From an uncultured Pelagibacteraceae bacterium (lineage in GTDB: Bacteria > Pseudomonadota > Alphaproteobacteria > Pelagibacterales > Pelagibacteraceae): a DNA stretch of 64,000 nucleotides. Below the pieces are notes generated by a model. The model was not told the DNA's origin. It worked only from the letters and a program-made list of their open reading frames with translations, and ran no database searches. The stretch covers positions 1 to 64,000 of the forward strand of contig CACJBX010000004.1 in NCBI GenBank assembly GCA_902591755.1. Reading direction: 5' to 3'. The translations under genes and the position numbers were made by a program. Of this stretch, positions 1 to 10,850 are shown piece by piece. Positions within the stretch are counted from its first letter, which is position 1. Each line of letters begins with the position of its first letter.

Positions 1-1003
1 TTAAAGCTTCGAGGGGATTTTGACCTCCCTTGGGAACTAAGGAACCACCTAAAAAAACAACATTACTGATTTCGTAAAATGATTTACTTTCCCCATAACT
101 ATCTACTACATAAATATCACAGTCATTAAGGTTTTTTTTATTTTCACTGTGTTTTATGTATTTCAAACTTTTCTTCTTCAACATCTGAATAATTTCATCA
201 GTCCTCTCTACATGTCTTGGAATAATGATTGTAATTAATTTAGGGATCTTTTTTTTAAATTTAATGTGTAAATTAGCAAAAATTTCTTCTTCGTTTTGAT
301 GCGTACTAGCTGAACAAAAAACTACTTTATTTCTAAAATATTGTTTTTTGATATTTTTAACACTATTACTTTCATTGTTAATAAATTTAAGATTTCCTAA
401 AAATTTTAACTTTTTAACACCTAGTCGTTTAAGATATACAAAAGTTTCTTTGTTTTGTGGAAATATGTAATCGAACTTTTCTAAAATTTTTTTACCAAAG
501 AATCTTATAGAAGACCATCTTTTAAAAGATCTTTCGCTCATTCTGGCATTTGTTAACACAACTGTAATTTTTCTTCTTTTTAACTCAGAGATCATTTCTG
601 GCCATATCTCAGACTCTACAAAAATAGCAGTCGATGGACCCCAATGATCTAAAAAATTTTTTATTATTAATATATTATCTAAAGGATAAAACTGATGAAC
701 TGTCTTTTTAAATTTAAATTTTTCAAATATTTTTGATGAACTTAAAGTGGAAGTTGTAACTAATATTTGTTTGATAATTAATTTTTTTTCAAATGCCTGA
801 ATTAATGGAATTACACTTAATAATTCACCTACGCTAGAACAATGAAACCAAACTAGTTTTCCTTGATATCTCTTTTTTTTATTTATTGAAAATTTTTCTA
901 AAAATCTAATCGGATTTTCTTTTTTTTTAAATATTCTATAGACTATTATTAATGGGGACAAAATAATAACTATATAAACTAAAAAACTATAGATTGTTCT
1001 CAT
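1..1003 (-). CDS. waaA: 3-deoxy-D-manno-octulosonic acid (Kdo) transferase, 3' end cut by window
   Basis: Inner-membrane glycosyltransferase that adds Kdo to lipid IVA in LPS core synthesis. It is absent from the ORF track because it runs off the left edge; I translated it from the ATG at 1003-1001. The 334 visible residues show an N-terminal membrane anchor (FLVYIVIILSPLIIVY), the acceptor-domain motif WFHCSSVGE, VESEIWPE, and near the edge the family motif GGSLVPKGGQNPLEAL. The family is about 420 residues, so the last 80 or so are missing. The start overlaps the stop of msbA by one base (TAATG), implying translational coupling within an LPS operon. Identity is secure. Confidence 0.93.
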   Translation of the reverse strand, partial: MRTIYSFLVYIVIILSPLIIVYRIFKKKENPIRFLEKFSINKKKRYQGKLVWFHCSSVGELLSVIPLIQAFEKKLIIKQILVTTSTLSSSKIFEKFKFKKTVHQFYPLDNILIIKNFLDHWGPSTAIFVESEIWPEMISELKRRKITVVLTNARMSERSFKRWSSIRFFGKKILEKFDYIFPQNKETFVYLKRLGVKKLKFLGNLKFINNESNSVKNIKKQYFRNKVVFCSASTHQNEEEIFANLHIKFKKKIPKLITIIIPRHVERTDEIIQMLKKKSLKYIKHSENKKNLNDCDIYVVDSYGESKSFYEISNVVFLGGSLVPKGGQNPLEAL

Positions 1004-2742
1004 TAATTCTTTTGAATTTGTTTTTCGTAAAAATTCTTATAAATTTCTGAAGTTTTAATCAACTCATCATGTCTTCCATCTCCGATTACTTTGCCCCCAT
1101 CAATTACATAAATTTTATCTGAATTTAAAATTGTTGATAGCCTGTGAGCAATAACTAGAGTAGTTCTTCCCTTAGTTAAAAAATTTATTGCATCCTGAAT
1201 TTTTTGCTCTGTATCAGCATCTAAAGAAGACGTTGCCTCGTCCAATAGAATAATTTTACTTTTTTTCAAGATCGCTCTTGCAATCGAAAGCCTTTGCTTC
1301 TCACCCCCAGACAATCTAATTCCATTTTCTCCTATGAGGGTATCATATTTTTTTGGAAGCATATCAATGAATTCTTCTGAATGAGATAATTTTGCAGCCT
1401 CCTTTATTTGCTCATCAGTTGCGTCTAAATTTGCATATTTAATATTATTTAAAATTGTGTCATCAAACAAAGTTGTTTCCTGACTTACAAGTGAAATATT
1501 GTTTCTGAGGGATGATAATCTTTTCGAATAAATTGATTGGTTATCAATTAATACATCTCCATTTTGTGGGTCGTAAAATCGAGGTATCAAGTTTAATATT
1601 GTAGATTTTCCAGCTCCGCTATGGCCAACTAGGGACGTCATTTTCCCCCCTGAAATAATTAAATTTATATCCTGAAGAACAACCCTGTTCTCATGATCAT
1701 AGCTAAAATTTACTTTTTTAAATTCAATATTTCCATTGTTTATATTAATTTTTTCTAAACTTGTATCTTCAATAATTTTTTCTTTGAGATCTATTATAGG
1801 CAATATTCTTCTCGCACCAGCCAAACCTTGATTAATGGTAATGTTAAGTGTCGCAAGAGATCTTACAGGCTGATATGCCAACATCATTGCAGCTAAAAAT
1901 GAAAAAAAATTTCCAACACTCAACTCATCATTAACTATGAGTTTACCTGAATAAAAAATTAGTATTGCAATCATTATACCAGTTAGAACTTCCATTATCG
2001 GCGAAGATCTTGCATATATTAACTGTAATTTTATTCCTTTATTCATAAGTTCTTTTAAAGCTGTATCAGCTTTGGCTGTCTCATATGATTCTTTTTGAAA
2101 TATTTTCATTAATTTATGATTTTTAAAAATTTCAATCAAATAAGTATTAAGTATACCAGCTCTATCCATTGCCTCCGTTGTTATTTTTGTTATTCTTCTC
2201 CCCAAAATATTCGCAAAGAAACTCGCTAATGGGATCATCACTATTGCGACAAGTGATAACTTCCAATTTTGGTAAAACATTACAGTCAATAATCCAATCA
2301 AAGTTAAAGTATCTTTAAACAAATTTAGTATCGCTACACTTACTAAACCCGCCATGAAATTTACATCATTAGTAAGATTGGTTATTATTTTACCCGAATG
2401 TCTTTTATCAATAAAATTAGTGTCTGCTTTAATTAACGACTTCATCATATCGATTCGCAGAGCTTTTCTAATTTCTTCAGAGACTTTTATGATTATGGCT
2501 TTCGTACCATAAAGTGATGCCCCTTTAGCTGCAAACGCAATCATAATTAAGAAAGGAATTATTAAAATTAAACTTTGGTCCTTATTTAAAAAAATCTTTT
2601 CAATTGCTGGGTCAAGAAGGTAGGCAATAGATGAGGTGCTGCCAGCAAGAATTAACGAAAAAATTAAAGCAATAATAAATTTATCTAAAAACTTTCTTGT
2701 ATAATCTCTATACAATCGTTTAAGTATTTCAGAATTTTTCAT
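1003..2742 (-). CDS. msbA: Lipid A export ABC transporter, fused permease/ATPase (MsbA type)
   Basis: Half-transporter of the type that flips lipid A-core across the inner membrane as a homodimer. The N-terminal ~310 residues are a six-helix ABC exporter domain. The nucleotide-binding domain follows with Walker A (GHSGAGKS), the signature LSGGEKQR, Walker B (IILLDEATSSLD) and an H-loop (IAHRLST). At 579 residues the length is normal. It lies between ubiA (upstream, 1-nt overlap) and waaA (downstream, 1-nt overlap); the waaA neighbour favours lipid A over drug export. Substrate is inferred from family and context. Confidence 0.88.
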   Translation of the reverse strand: MKNSEILKRLYRDYTRKFLDKFIIALIFSLILAGSTSSIAYLLDPAIEKIFLNKDQSLILIIPFLIMIAFAAKGASLYGTKAIIIKVSEEIRKALRIDMMKSLIKADTNFIDKRHSGKIITNLTNDVNFMAGLVSVAILNLFKDTLTLIGLLTVMFYQNWKLSLVAIVMIPLASFFANILGRRITKITTEAMDRAGILNTYLIEIFKNHKLMKIFQKESYETAKADTALKELMNKGIKLQLIYARSSPIMEVLTGIMIAILIFYSGKLIVNDELSVGNFFSFLAAMMLAYQPVRSLATLNITINQGLAGARRILPIIDLKEKIIEDTSLEKININNGNIEFKKVNFSYDHENRVVLQDINLIISGGKMTSLVGHSGAGKSTILNLIPRFYDPQNGDVLIDNQSIYSKRLSSLRNNISLVSQETTLFDDTILNNIKYANLDATDEQIKEAAKLSHSEEFIDMLPKKYDTLIGENGIRLSGGEKQRLSIARAILKKSKIILLDEATSSLDADTEQKIQDAINFLTKGRTTLVIAHRLSTILNSDKIYVIDGGKVIGDGRHDELIKTSEIYKNFYEKQIQKN

Positions 2743-3608
2743 TAAAAATACCCACCTATCAAAATATTCAAAAAAACTAAAAATCCTAAAAAATTATTAC
2801 TTTTAAATTTTCTCAAACATACCTTTGGATTTGAAATATCCAAAGGTCTTATTTGAAAGACTATTAAATGAAAAAAAATTAAAACTGAGAATATAAAATA
2901 ATAAAAACTATAAGACATCAGTACTCCAATTAGAAAAATAGATAAATAAAAAATTAAATAACATAAAAGTAAAAATGATTTTGGACTTTTTTTGAACTTT
3001 ATTGATGTAGATTTTACTCCTATAATTTCGTCGTCTTTAATATCTTGAAATCCATATATAGTGTCGTAACCGAGTGTCCAAAATATGGCTCCAAAATAAA
3101 AAAAAAGTGGATAATAGCTGAATTCATTTGTTAAAGAAACCCATGCCATTAATAAACCATAGTTAAATGTGAGACCTAAAAACAGCTGTGGCCAATAAGT
3201 GAATCTCTTCATTAACGGATAAGAAAATGCAAAAGGCATAGAGGCCAATCCCAATAAAATTGTATTTTGATTAAATTGTATTAAAATTATAAAAGCTGAT
3301 AGGCATAAAAGAAAAACATAAATTAAACTTCTTTGTACAGAAATTTTTCCAGACGCAATGGGTCTATTTTTTGTTCTATCGACCATAGCATCAATTTTTC
3401 TATCAAGAATATCGTTCACAATACAACCTGCTGATCTCATCAATACAGCCCCACAAAAAAATAAAAAACAATGTTTTAAAAAGATGTAATTATTATTAGA
3501 AAACTGAAGTGCTAGAGCAAGACCCCAAAGACATGGCCAAAACAAAAGCATAAAGCCTATTGGTTTTTTGAGTCTTGTTAATTCTAAAAATATTTCAAAG
3601 TTTTTCAT
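2742..3608 (-). CDS. ubiA: 4-hydroxybenzoate polyprenyltransferase
   Basis: Membrane prenyltransferase that attaches the polyprenyl tail to 4-hydroxybenzoate in ubiquinone synthesis. The protein is a bundle of hydrophobic helices with both Asp-rich motifs of the family: NDILDRKIDAMVDRTKNRP near residue 65 and a second one, YDTIYGFQDIKDDEIIG, near 180. At 288 residues it has normal length. It is the first gene of the minus-strand ubiA-msbA-waaA run and is divergent from the DUF2721 gene across 53 bp. The ubiquinone formed would serve the bc1 complex encoded at 36.9-39.5 kb. Confidence 0.92.
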   Translation of the reverse strand: MKNFEIFLELTRLKKPIGFMLLFWPCLWGLALALQFSNNNYIFLKHCFLFFCGAVLMRSAGCIVNDILDRKIDAMVDRTKNRPIASGKISVQRSLIYVFLLCLSAFIILIQFNQNTILLGLASMPFAFSYPLMKRFTYWPQLFLGLTFNYGLLMAWVSLTNEFSYYPLFFYFGAIFWTLGYDTIYGFQDIKDDEIIGVKSTSIKFKKSPKSFLLLCYLIFYLSIFLIGVLMSYSFYYFIFSVLIFFHLIVFQIRPLDISNPKVCLRKFKSNNFLGFLVFLNILIGGYF

Positions 3609-3661
3609 GATAATTTACTTGTAAATAACAAAGCATCGTTTCATAATCAAATTGATTCGCT

Positions 3662-4069
3662 ATGGATATTGATTACACAGTTACAGCCCTAATGTTTCCT
3701 GCAATTCCACTCATTATGGGTGTTTATAGTAACAGATTTCATACATTAAGTAATTTGATAAGAAAAATTCATGATGAGCACGTTTTTGAAAAGCACACTC
3801 CACCTGAATGGAAAAACCAATTAATAAATCTAAATGACAGGATAAGCGTATTAAAGCTTACAATTATGTTTTCAGCATTTGGATTTTTATTCAATATGTT
3901 AACAGTGTTTGCGCTTTATTTAGATAAAATTTTAGTTGCTAGAATTATTTTCGGATCTTGTTGTCTATCAATGATGGTCTCTATAGTTTTTTTTATAAGA
4001 GAAATTCAGATTTCAACTAAAGCTCTAAAGTTACATATTTCAGATATGGATGTGCAGTTTAAGGAGTGA
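3662..4069 (+). CDS. DUF2721 family membrane protein, function unknown
   Basis: Small integral membrane protein of 135 residues. It has an N-terminal hydrophobic segment ending in the DUF2721-like stretch GVYSNRFHTLSNLIRKIH, a polar middle, and two further hydrophobic helices (residues ~65-85 and 90-112). No catalytic motif is visible. It is a lone plus-strand gene between two minus-strand groups; its last 11 nt overlap the 3' end of the quinone oxidoreductase gene on the other strand. The family assignment is by pattern recognition; the role is unknown. Confidence 0.7.
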   Translation: MDIDYTVTALMFPAIPLIMGVYSNRFHTLSNLIRKIHDEHVFEKHTPPEWKNQLINLNDRISVLKLTIMFSAFGFLFNMLTVFALYLDKILVARIIFGSCCLSMMVSIVFFIREIQISTKALKLHISDMDVQFKE

Positions 4070-5030
4070 TTATTGCGGGGCCTAAAATTTTTCTTCCTTC
4101 TAAATCTAGGTGAGCAATAGATGCATCTTTCAAAGCATATTTTTTAAATATCTCAACTTTTACAGCTCCAGATTTAACCATTTCAAAAAGTTTATTTGAT
4201 GCTTCATCTAACTCCGCCCTTGTAGAAGTATAGTGTGCAATACTTGGTCTTGTAAGATATAACCCTTTTGGTGCTATAAGTTTTCCAACATCAACTGGAT
4301 CTAATTTTCCTGATGCATTTCCAAATGAAACCATTGTTCCACGCATTTTTAAACACCCAAGTGAATTTTCAAGAGTATTTTTTCCCACCCCGTCATACAC
4401 TACTGGCAAACCTTCATTATTTGTTAATTCTAAAACTTTATCTTTAAAGTTTTCTTTATTGTAATTAATTACCTCATCACATCCAAATTTTTTTGCTAGC
4501 TTAATTTTTTCCTCTGATCCAACTGTTCCTATTACTTTGCAGCCTAAACTTTTAGCCCACTGGCAAAAAATTTGACCAACTCCACCAGCTGCAGCGTGGA
4601 ATAAAACTGTTTGACCTTTTTTAACTGGATACGTTTTGTGGAGAAGATAAAAAGTTGTTAAACCTTTGGTCATTAAACAAGCTACAATCTCAAGATCTAT
4701 TCCATCTGGTACTTTAACTAAATTTTTTGTTGGGTAAATTCTATGCGTCGAATATGAACCAAGTGGTGCAGCTGCGTATGCTACCTTATCACCTTCTTTA
4801 AAATCTTTTACACCTGGCCCAACTTTTTCTATTATTCCTGCTCCTTCAAGTCCAATACCTGATGGAAGTGGGACAGGATATAATCCTGACCTATGATATG
4901 TATCAATAAAGTTTAAACCTATAGCTGAATGCTTTATTAACACTTCATTCTCTTTAGGTTCAGATATAGACAATTTTTCGTATTTTAAAACCTCAGGACC
5001 CCCAGTTTTTGAAAAATTTATAGAATGCAT
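4059..5030 (-). CDS. qor: NADPH:quinone oxidoreductase, zinc-independent MDR family
   Basis: Medium-chain dehydrogenase/reductase of the quinone oxidoreductase subgroup (323 residues), probably cytosolic and NADPH-dependent. The N-terminal GroES-like domain contains GLNFIDTYHRSGLYPVPLP and GLEGAGIIEKVG. The Rossmann domain has HAAAGGVGQIFCQWAKSLG near residue 145. The zinc-ligand pattern of alcohol dehydrogenases is absent, as expected for Qor. It is transcribed after the pirin gene with no gap (5030/5031), consistent with a shared oxidative or quinone-related role. The physiological substrate cannot be told from sequence. Confidence 0.82.
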   Translation of the reverse strand: MHSINFSKTGGPEVLKYEKLSISEPKENEVLIKHSAIGLNFIDTYHRSGLYPVPLPSGIGLEGAGIIEKVGPGVKDFKEGDKVAYAAAPLGSYSTHRIYPTKNLVKVPDGIDLEIVACLMTKGLTTFYLLHKTYPVKKGQTVLFHAAAGGVGQIFCQWAKSLGCKVIGTVGSEEKIKLAKKFGCDEVINYNKENFKDKVLELTNNEGLPVVYDGVGKNTLENSLGCLKMRGTMVSFGNASGKLDPVDVGKLIAPKGLYLTRPSIAHYTSTRAELDEASNKLFEMVKSGAVKVEIFKKYALKDASIAHLDLEGRKILGPAIITP

Positions 5031-5873
5031 TTAATATTTTGCGAAAGTGCCGTTTTGGTAATCATTTATTGCCTCAATAATCTCAGCTTTCGTATTCATC
5101 ACGAATGGACCGCCTCTAGCTATTGGTTCTCCAATTGGTTTGCCTGCAATAAATAAAAATTCGCTTTCTTTTTCAGCTTTAATTTGAAGATTCTTTCCTT
5201 TTTTTAACAATATCAAATTTGAGTCGCTTGTTTTTTCATGATTTGACTTACCAACTTTAATTTGACCTTTAAGCAAATAAATAAATGAATTATGTCCTTC
5301 TGGAACCTCACAAGTAAATTCTTTTTCATTTTTTAAAACTATATGAAAGTAAATTGGTGCAACGTTATGATTTTTTTCAGGACCCTCAATATCTTTGAAC
5401 TTACCTGCAATCACCTTAACTACTTTTTCGTCATCACTAAAAGTTCCAAGCTCCTTATTTTTAATATAAATATATTCAGGTTTATTTTTTTTTAATTTTG
5501 CGGGCATATTTATCCACAATTGAAATCCAAGTAATTGACCATCAGACATTGCAGGCATTTCAGAATGTATTATTCCTCTTCCAGTTTTCATCCATTGCAC
5601 ATCTCCTGATGACATAATTCCTTTAGCACCAGTGCTATCCTCATGCTCAAATTTTCCTTTAAGCATGTAAGTAACTGTTTCAATACCTCTGTGAGGATGA
5701 GGTGGAAAACCTGCAACATAATCATCTTTATTTTCTGAACCAAATTCATCTAGCATTAAAAATGGATCAATATAATCTGCTTCCGGTGTTCCTATACTTC
5801 TTTTAAGTTTTACACCTGCACCATCAGATGTCTCAATAGATTTAACAATTTTTTTGATTTCAATATTTGACAT
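5031..5873 (-). CDS. Pirin family protein (bicupin)
   Basis: Two-domain cupin of 280 residues. The N-terminal cupin carries the metal-binding pattern of pirins: HPHRGIETVTYML near residue 58, then HEDSTGAKGIMSSGDVQWM and GRGIIHSE, which supply the His and Glu ligands. The C-terminal cupin ends with the typical ARGGPFVMNT stretch. Some bacterial pirins act as quercetin dioxygenases and others as regulators; the sequence does not decide between these. It lies upstream of and adjacent to qor, and 20 nt downstream of the HAD hydrolase, so the three probably form one unit. Confidence 0.85.
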   Translation of the reverse strand: MSNIEIKKIVKSIETSDGAGVKLKRSIGTPEADYIDPFLMLDEFGSENKDDYVAGFPPHPHRGIETVTYMLKGKFEHEDSTGAKGIMSSGDVQWMKTGRGIIHSEMPAMSDGQLLGFQLWINMPAKLKKNKPEYIYIKNKELGTFSDDEKVVKVIAGKFKDIEGPEKNHNVAPIYFHIVLKNEKEFTCEVPEGHNSFIYLLKGQIKVGKSNHEKTSDSNLILLKKGKNLQIKAEKESEFLFIAGKPIGEPIARGGPFVMNTKAEIIEAINDYQNGTFAKY

Positions 5874-5893
5874 GGCTTTAGTTTAATTATGTT

Positions 5894-6550
5894 TCAAACT
5901 ATTTCAAGTAGTCCTTTTAAATTTTTAATTTCTTTTTTTGGTTTATAATCAAGGTTATCAAAATGAGAGTTGTTACGGTTAACCCAGACAGCGTTGTAAC
6001 CAAAATTGCCACCACCTGATACATCCCAAGTATTAGCACTCAAAAAAACAACTTCTTCGGGTTGAATTTTATATTTATTAACTGGAAGATCGTAAACCCT
6101 TGAGTCAGGCTTGTAAATTTTCACCTCCTCAATTGAAAAAAGATCATCAAAAGCATCTAAATTGTTGGTGCTTACCAACTCATTAATTAAACCTGGAGTA
6201 CCGTTTGAAAGTATCGCGAGCTTAAGATTTTTCTTTTTTAAATTTGTTAAAACCTCTTTTACTTCAGGATAAGGGGATAAAACTTTATAAAGGTTAAGCA
6301 ATTCACTTTTCATGTTTTTATCTATATTAAAAATTTTCATAGATTTATCCAAACTATCTTCAGTTATTTGCCAGAAGTTTTTATGTCTTTTCATTAAACT
6401 TCTCAGCCAAGTATATTCAAGTTGTGTAGTTCGCCAAAAATTTGCAAAAGCTTCCCACTTATCTCCTATTTTATGTTTACATTTTTCTGCCGCCGAATTT
6501 ACGTCAAATAATGTTCCATAAGCATCAAATACTATTGCTTTAAAATCCAT
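5894..6550 (-). CDS. Haloacid dehalogenase type II-like HAD hydrolase
   Basis: HAD-superfamily hydrolase of 218 residues resembling L-2-haloacid dehalogenases. The nucleophile Asp9 lies in VFDAYGTLFDV. An Arg follows in WRTTQLEYTWLRSLM, then the Ser/Asn motif LSNGTPG (~115), a Lys in KIYKPDSRVY (~147) and SANTWDVSGGGNFGYNAVW near the C-terminus. This is the full residue set of type II haloacid dehalogenases, so hydrolytic dehalogenation of short 2-haloacids is plausible though unproven. It is first gene of the HAD-pirin-qor group and divergent from rsmE across a 35-bp promoter region. Confidence 0.8.
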   Translation of the reverse strand: MDFKAIVFDAYGTLFDVNSAAEKCKHKIGDKWEAFANFWRTTQLEYTWLRSLMKRHKNFWQITEDSLDKSMKIFNIDKNMKSELLNLYKVLSPYPEVKEVLTNLKKKNLKLAILSNGTPGLINELVSTNNLDAFDDLFSIEEVKIYKPDSRVYDLPVNKYKIQPEEVVFLSANTWDVSGGGNFGYNAVWVNRNNSHFDNLDYKPKKEIKNLKGLLEIV

Positions 6551-6585
6551 ACTTAAATTTAAGTTTTTATATTATAATATATTCT
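6551..6585. promoter_or_regulatory. Compact divergent promoter region, HAD hydrolase / rsmE
   Basis: The 35-bp gap holds a perfect 14-bp palindrome ACTTAAATTTAAGT (6551-6564) directly before the HAD start codon. It also holds TATTATAATA (6570-6579), whose TATAAT (6573-6578) is a perfect -10 toward rsmE and whose complement gives a -10 in the other direction. The rsmE ATG begins 8 nt after the -10, so an rsmE transcript would have virtually no leader. No clear -35 element is visible. Confidence 0.4.
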
Positions 6586-7293
6586 ATGAATATTAGATTA
6601 TATCACCCAAACAGTATAGTCGAAAATACAACCAAGTCCCTATCAAGGGAACATAGTCATTATGTAGCAAACGTAATGAGACTTAAATTAGGTTCCCGTA
6701 TAAATTTTTTTAATAAAGATGGAGAGTGGGAAGGTGAAATAATTTTTATTCAAAAAGATAAGGTTGAAGTAAAATTTATAAAAAAAATAAAAGAAGCAAA
6801 TAATTCATCCAAAATTGAACTTGCTATTTGTTTAGTCAAAAAAACCCCAATGGAAAATATTTTACAAAAGTCTACCGAACTAGGAGTGAGTAAAATAATT
6901 CCAATTGTTTCGGAGAGAACAGAAGTTAAAGACTTAAATTATGAAAGAGCAAAAAAAATAGTTATTGAAGCCACAGAACAATCCAATCAATTAAACCCTC
7001 CAGAAATTTCAGAAATCAAAAAACTTAAAGATTTTCTAAAAAACTTAGATAGTTCCTCCAAACTACTATTTGCCGATGTGAATTCTCAAAATATTTTAAA
7101 AGATGATAATATTAAAAAAGGAGCTTTAAGTGTTTTGATAGGACCGGAAGGTGATTTTTCACCAGCTGAACGCGAGTCGATTTTGAAAGTTCCTAATGTG
7201 AAATCTTTTACTATATCTAAAAATATTTTAAGGTCAGATACTGCCGTTATAACCGCTATTTCATTAGTGAATTTTGTCTATTTCAATTCGTAA
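6586..7293 (+). CDS. rsmE: 16S rRNA (uracil1498-N3)-methyltransferase
   Basis: SPOUT-class methyltransferase that methylates U1498 of 16S rRNA; 235 residues, normal length. It has an N-terminal PUA-like domain (REHSHYVANVMRLKLG), a central VKKTPMENILQKSTELGV stretch, and the C-terminal knot with the SAM-binding motifs LIGPEGDFSPAE and LRSDTAVITAIS. The start follows a close -10 box. It precedes the cytochrome oxidase operon by 58 nt, which contains a separate promoter candidate, so it is probably not part of the cox transcript. Confidence 0.92.
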   Translation: MNIRLYHPNSIVENTTKSLSREHSHYVANVMRLKLGSRINFFNKDGEWEGEIIFIQKDKVEVKFIKKIKEANNSSKIELAICLVKKTPMENILQKSTELGVSKIIPIVSERTEVKDLNYERAKKIVIEATEQSNQLNPPEISEIKKLKDFLKNLDSSSKLLFADVNSQNILKDDNIKKGALSVLIGPEGDFSPAERESILKVPNVKSFTISKNILRSDTAVITAISLVNFVYFNS

Positions 7294-7301
7294 TTGTCGC
7301 A

Positions 7302-7339
7302 TTAATTGAATTTGTTAATTGAATTAAAAACTGTATAAA
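7302..7339 (+). promoter_or_regulatory. Candidate cox operon promoter with an 11-bp direct repeat
   Basis: TTAATTGAATT occurs twice, at 7302-7312 and 7315-7325, a 13-bp period. A possible -35 TTGTTA (7312-7317) lies 16 nt from a -10-like TATAAA (7334-7339), 12 nt before the coxB start codon. The repeat straddles the -35 region and could be a tandem regulator site, though AT-rich repeats arise easily in this genome. Confidence 0.33.
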
Positions 7340-7351
7340 AACGAGATAAAA

Positions 7352-9803
<2,452 letters not shown>

Positions 9804-9816
9804 TTATTGGCATTAG

Positions 9817-10728
9817 ATGACAACTTATAATTCTAGAGCAAAAAGTATTTCACTATTTGATGCATCCATTTTCTTAGAATTGCTAAGACTGATGAAACCT
9901 AGAGTAATGTCATTGGTGATATTTACCTGTGCGGTTGGTTTATTAACTGCTCCGGGTGAAATCAGTTTTGTTAAATCAATAATAAACATTTTCTTTGTGA
10001 CACTTGGTGCTGGAGCAGCAGGGGCTCTTAATATGTGGTATGAGGCAGATTTAGATAAACTAATGAGCAGAACATGTTTAAGGCCTCTTCCAACAGGAAA
10101 ACTAAAAAAAAAACATGCACTTATTTTTGGGATAGTCCTTTCGGTAGTTTCAGTTGTAGGACTTTACTATTTTTCAAACCTGCTGTCTGCTTTAGTATTA
10201 CTCTTTACAATTAGTTTTTATTTATTTGTTTATACAATTTGGCTTAAAAGAAGAACACCACAAAACATAGTAATTGGTGGAGCATCTGGCGCGTTGCCCC
10301 CTGTAATTGGATGGACAATTGTTACTAATTCTTTAGGTTTGGAAGCGCTATCATTTTTCTTGATAATATTTTTTTGGACACCTTCACATTTTTGGGCTTT
10401 AAGCTTGTATAAAGTAGGTGACTACAAAAGAGCCAAAATTCCAATGTTACCAGTTACAAATGGTATAGAAAATACAAAAAAAAATATTTTTGTATACTCA
10501 CTTTTAATGCTTCCGACATTGGCGCTACCTTACATAATAGGTTTTGTTGGAGAATTATTTCTCATTAGCACCTTTGGCCTTACAATTTATTATATTTTAT
10601 TGTGTTTTGCTTTATTAAAAACAAAAAAGGACTCTTTTGATTTACAAAAAGCCAAAAAAGTTTTTGGGTATTCAATCTTTTACTTGTTTTTTATATTTGT
10701 ATTATTTTTAATTGATAAATTATTCTAA
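9817..10728 (+). CDS. ctaB: Protoheme IX farnesyltransferase (heme O synthase)
   Basis: Converts heme b to heme o, the first step to the heme a of the oxidase encoded alongside. It is a polytopic UbiA-superfamily protein (303 residues) with the first Asp-rich region NMWYEADLDKLMSRTCLRPLP near residue 70 and the family stretch TPSHFWALSLYKVGDYKRAKIPMLP near 188. The stop overlaps the start of the following 40-residue ORF by one base (TAATG). Confidence 0.94.
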   Translation: MTTYNSRAKSISLFDASIFLELLRLMKPRVMSLVIFTCAVGLLTAPGEISFVKSIINIFFVTLGAGAAGALNMWYEADLDKLMSRTCLRPLPTGKLKKKHALIFGIVLSVVSVVGLYYFSNLLSALVLLFTISFYLFVYTIWLKRRTPQNIVIGGASGALPPVIGWTIVTNSLGLEALSFFLIIFFWTPSHFWALSLYKVGDYKRAKIPMLPVTNGIENTKKNIFVYSLLMLPTLALPYIIGFVGELFLISTFGLTIYYILLCFALLKTKKDSFDLQKAKKVFGYSIFYLFFIFVLFLIDKLF

Positions 10729-10850
10729 TGGAAGTTGATAAAAAAATTAAAAAGAAAAATATATTTACTGCTATTGGACTTATAGTATTTATCTTATTAC
10801 TTTTTATATTTACACTTTACAATGTTGGAGTTTTTGAAAGAGCCATATGA
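10728..10850 (+). CDS. 40-residue single-helix membrane protein in cox operon (CoxF-like, tentative)
   Basis: Not in the ORF track because of its length. The frame reads MEVDKKIKKKNIFTAIGLIV and continues to end in YNVGVFERAI: a basic cytosolic N-terminus and one hydrophobic helix (residues ~12-32). Its ATG overlaps the ctaB stop (TAATG) and its TGA overlaps the ctaG start (ATGA), which is strong evidence of translation. Alphaproteobacterial cox operons often have a small ORF at this position, sometimes called CoxF; I assign that by position and size only. A role in oxidase assembly is inference. Confidence 0.8.
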   Translation: MEVDKKIKKKNIFTAIGLIVFILLLFIFTLYNVGVFERAI

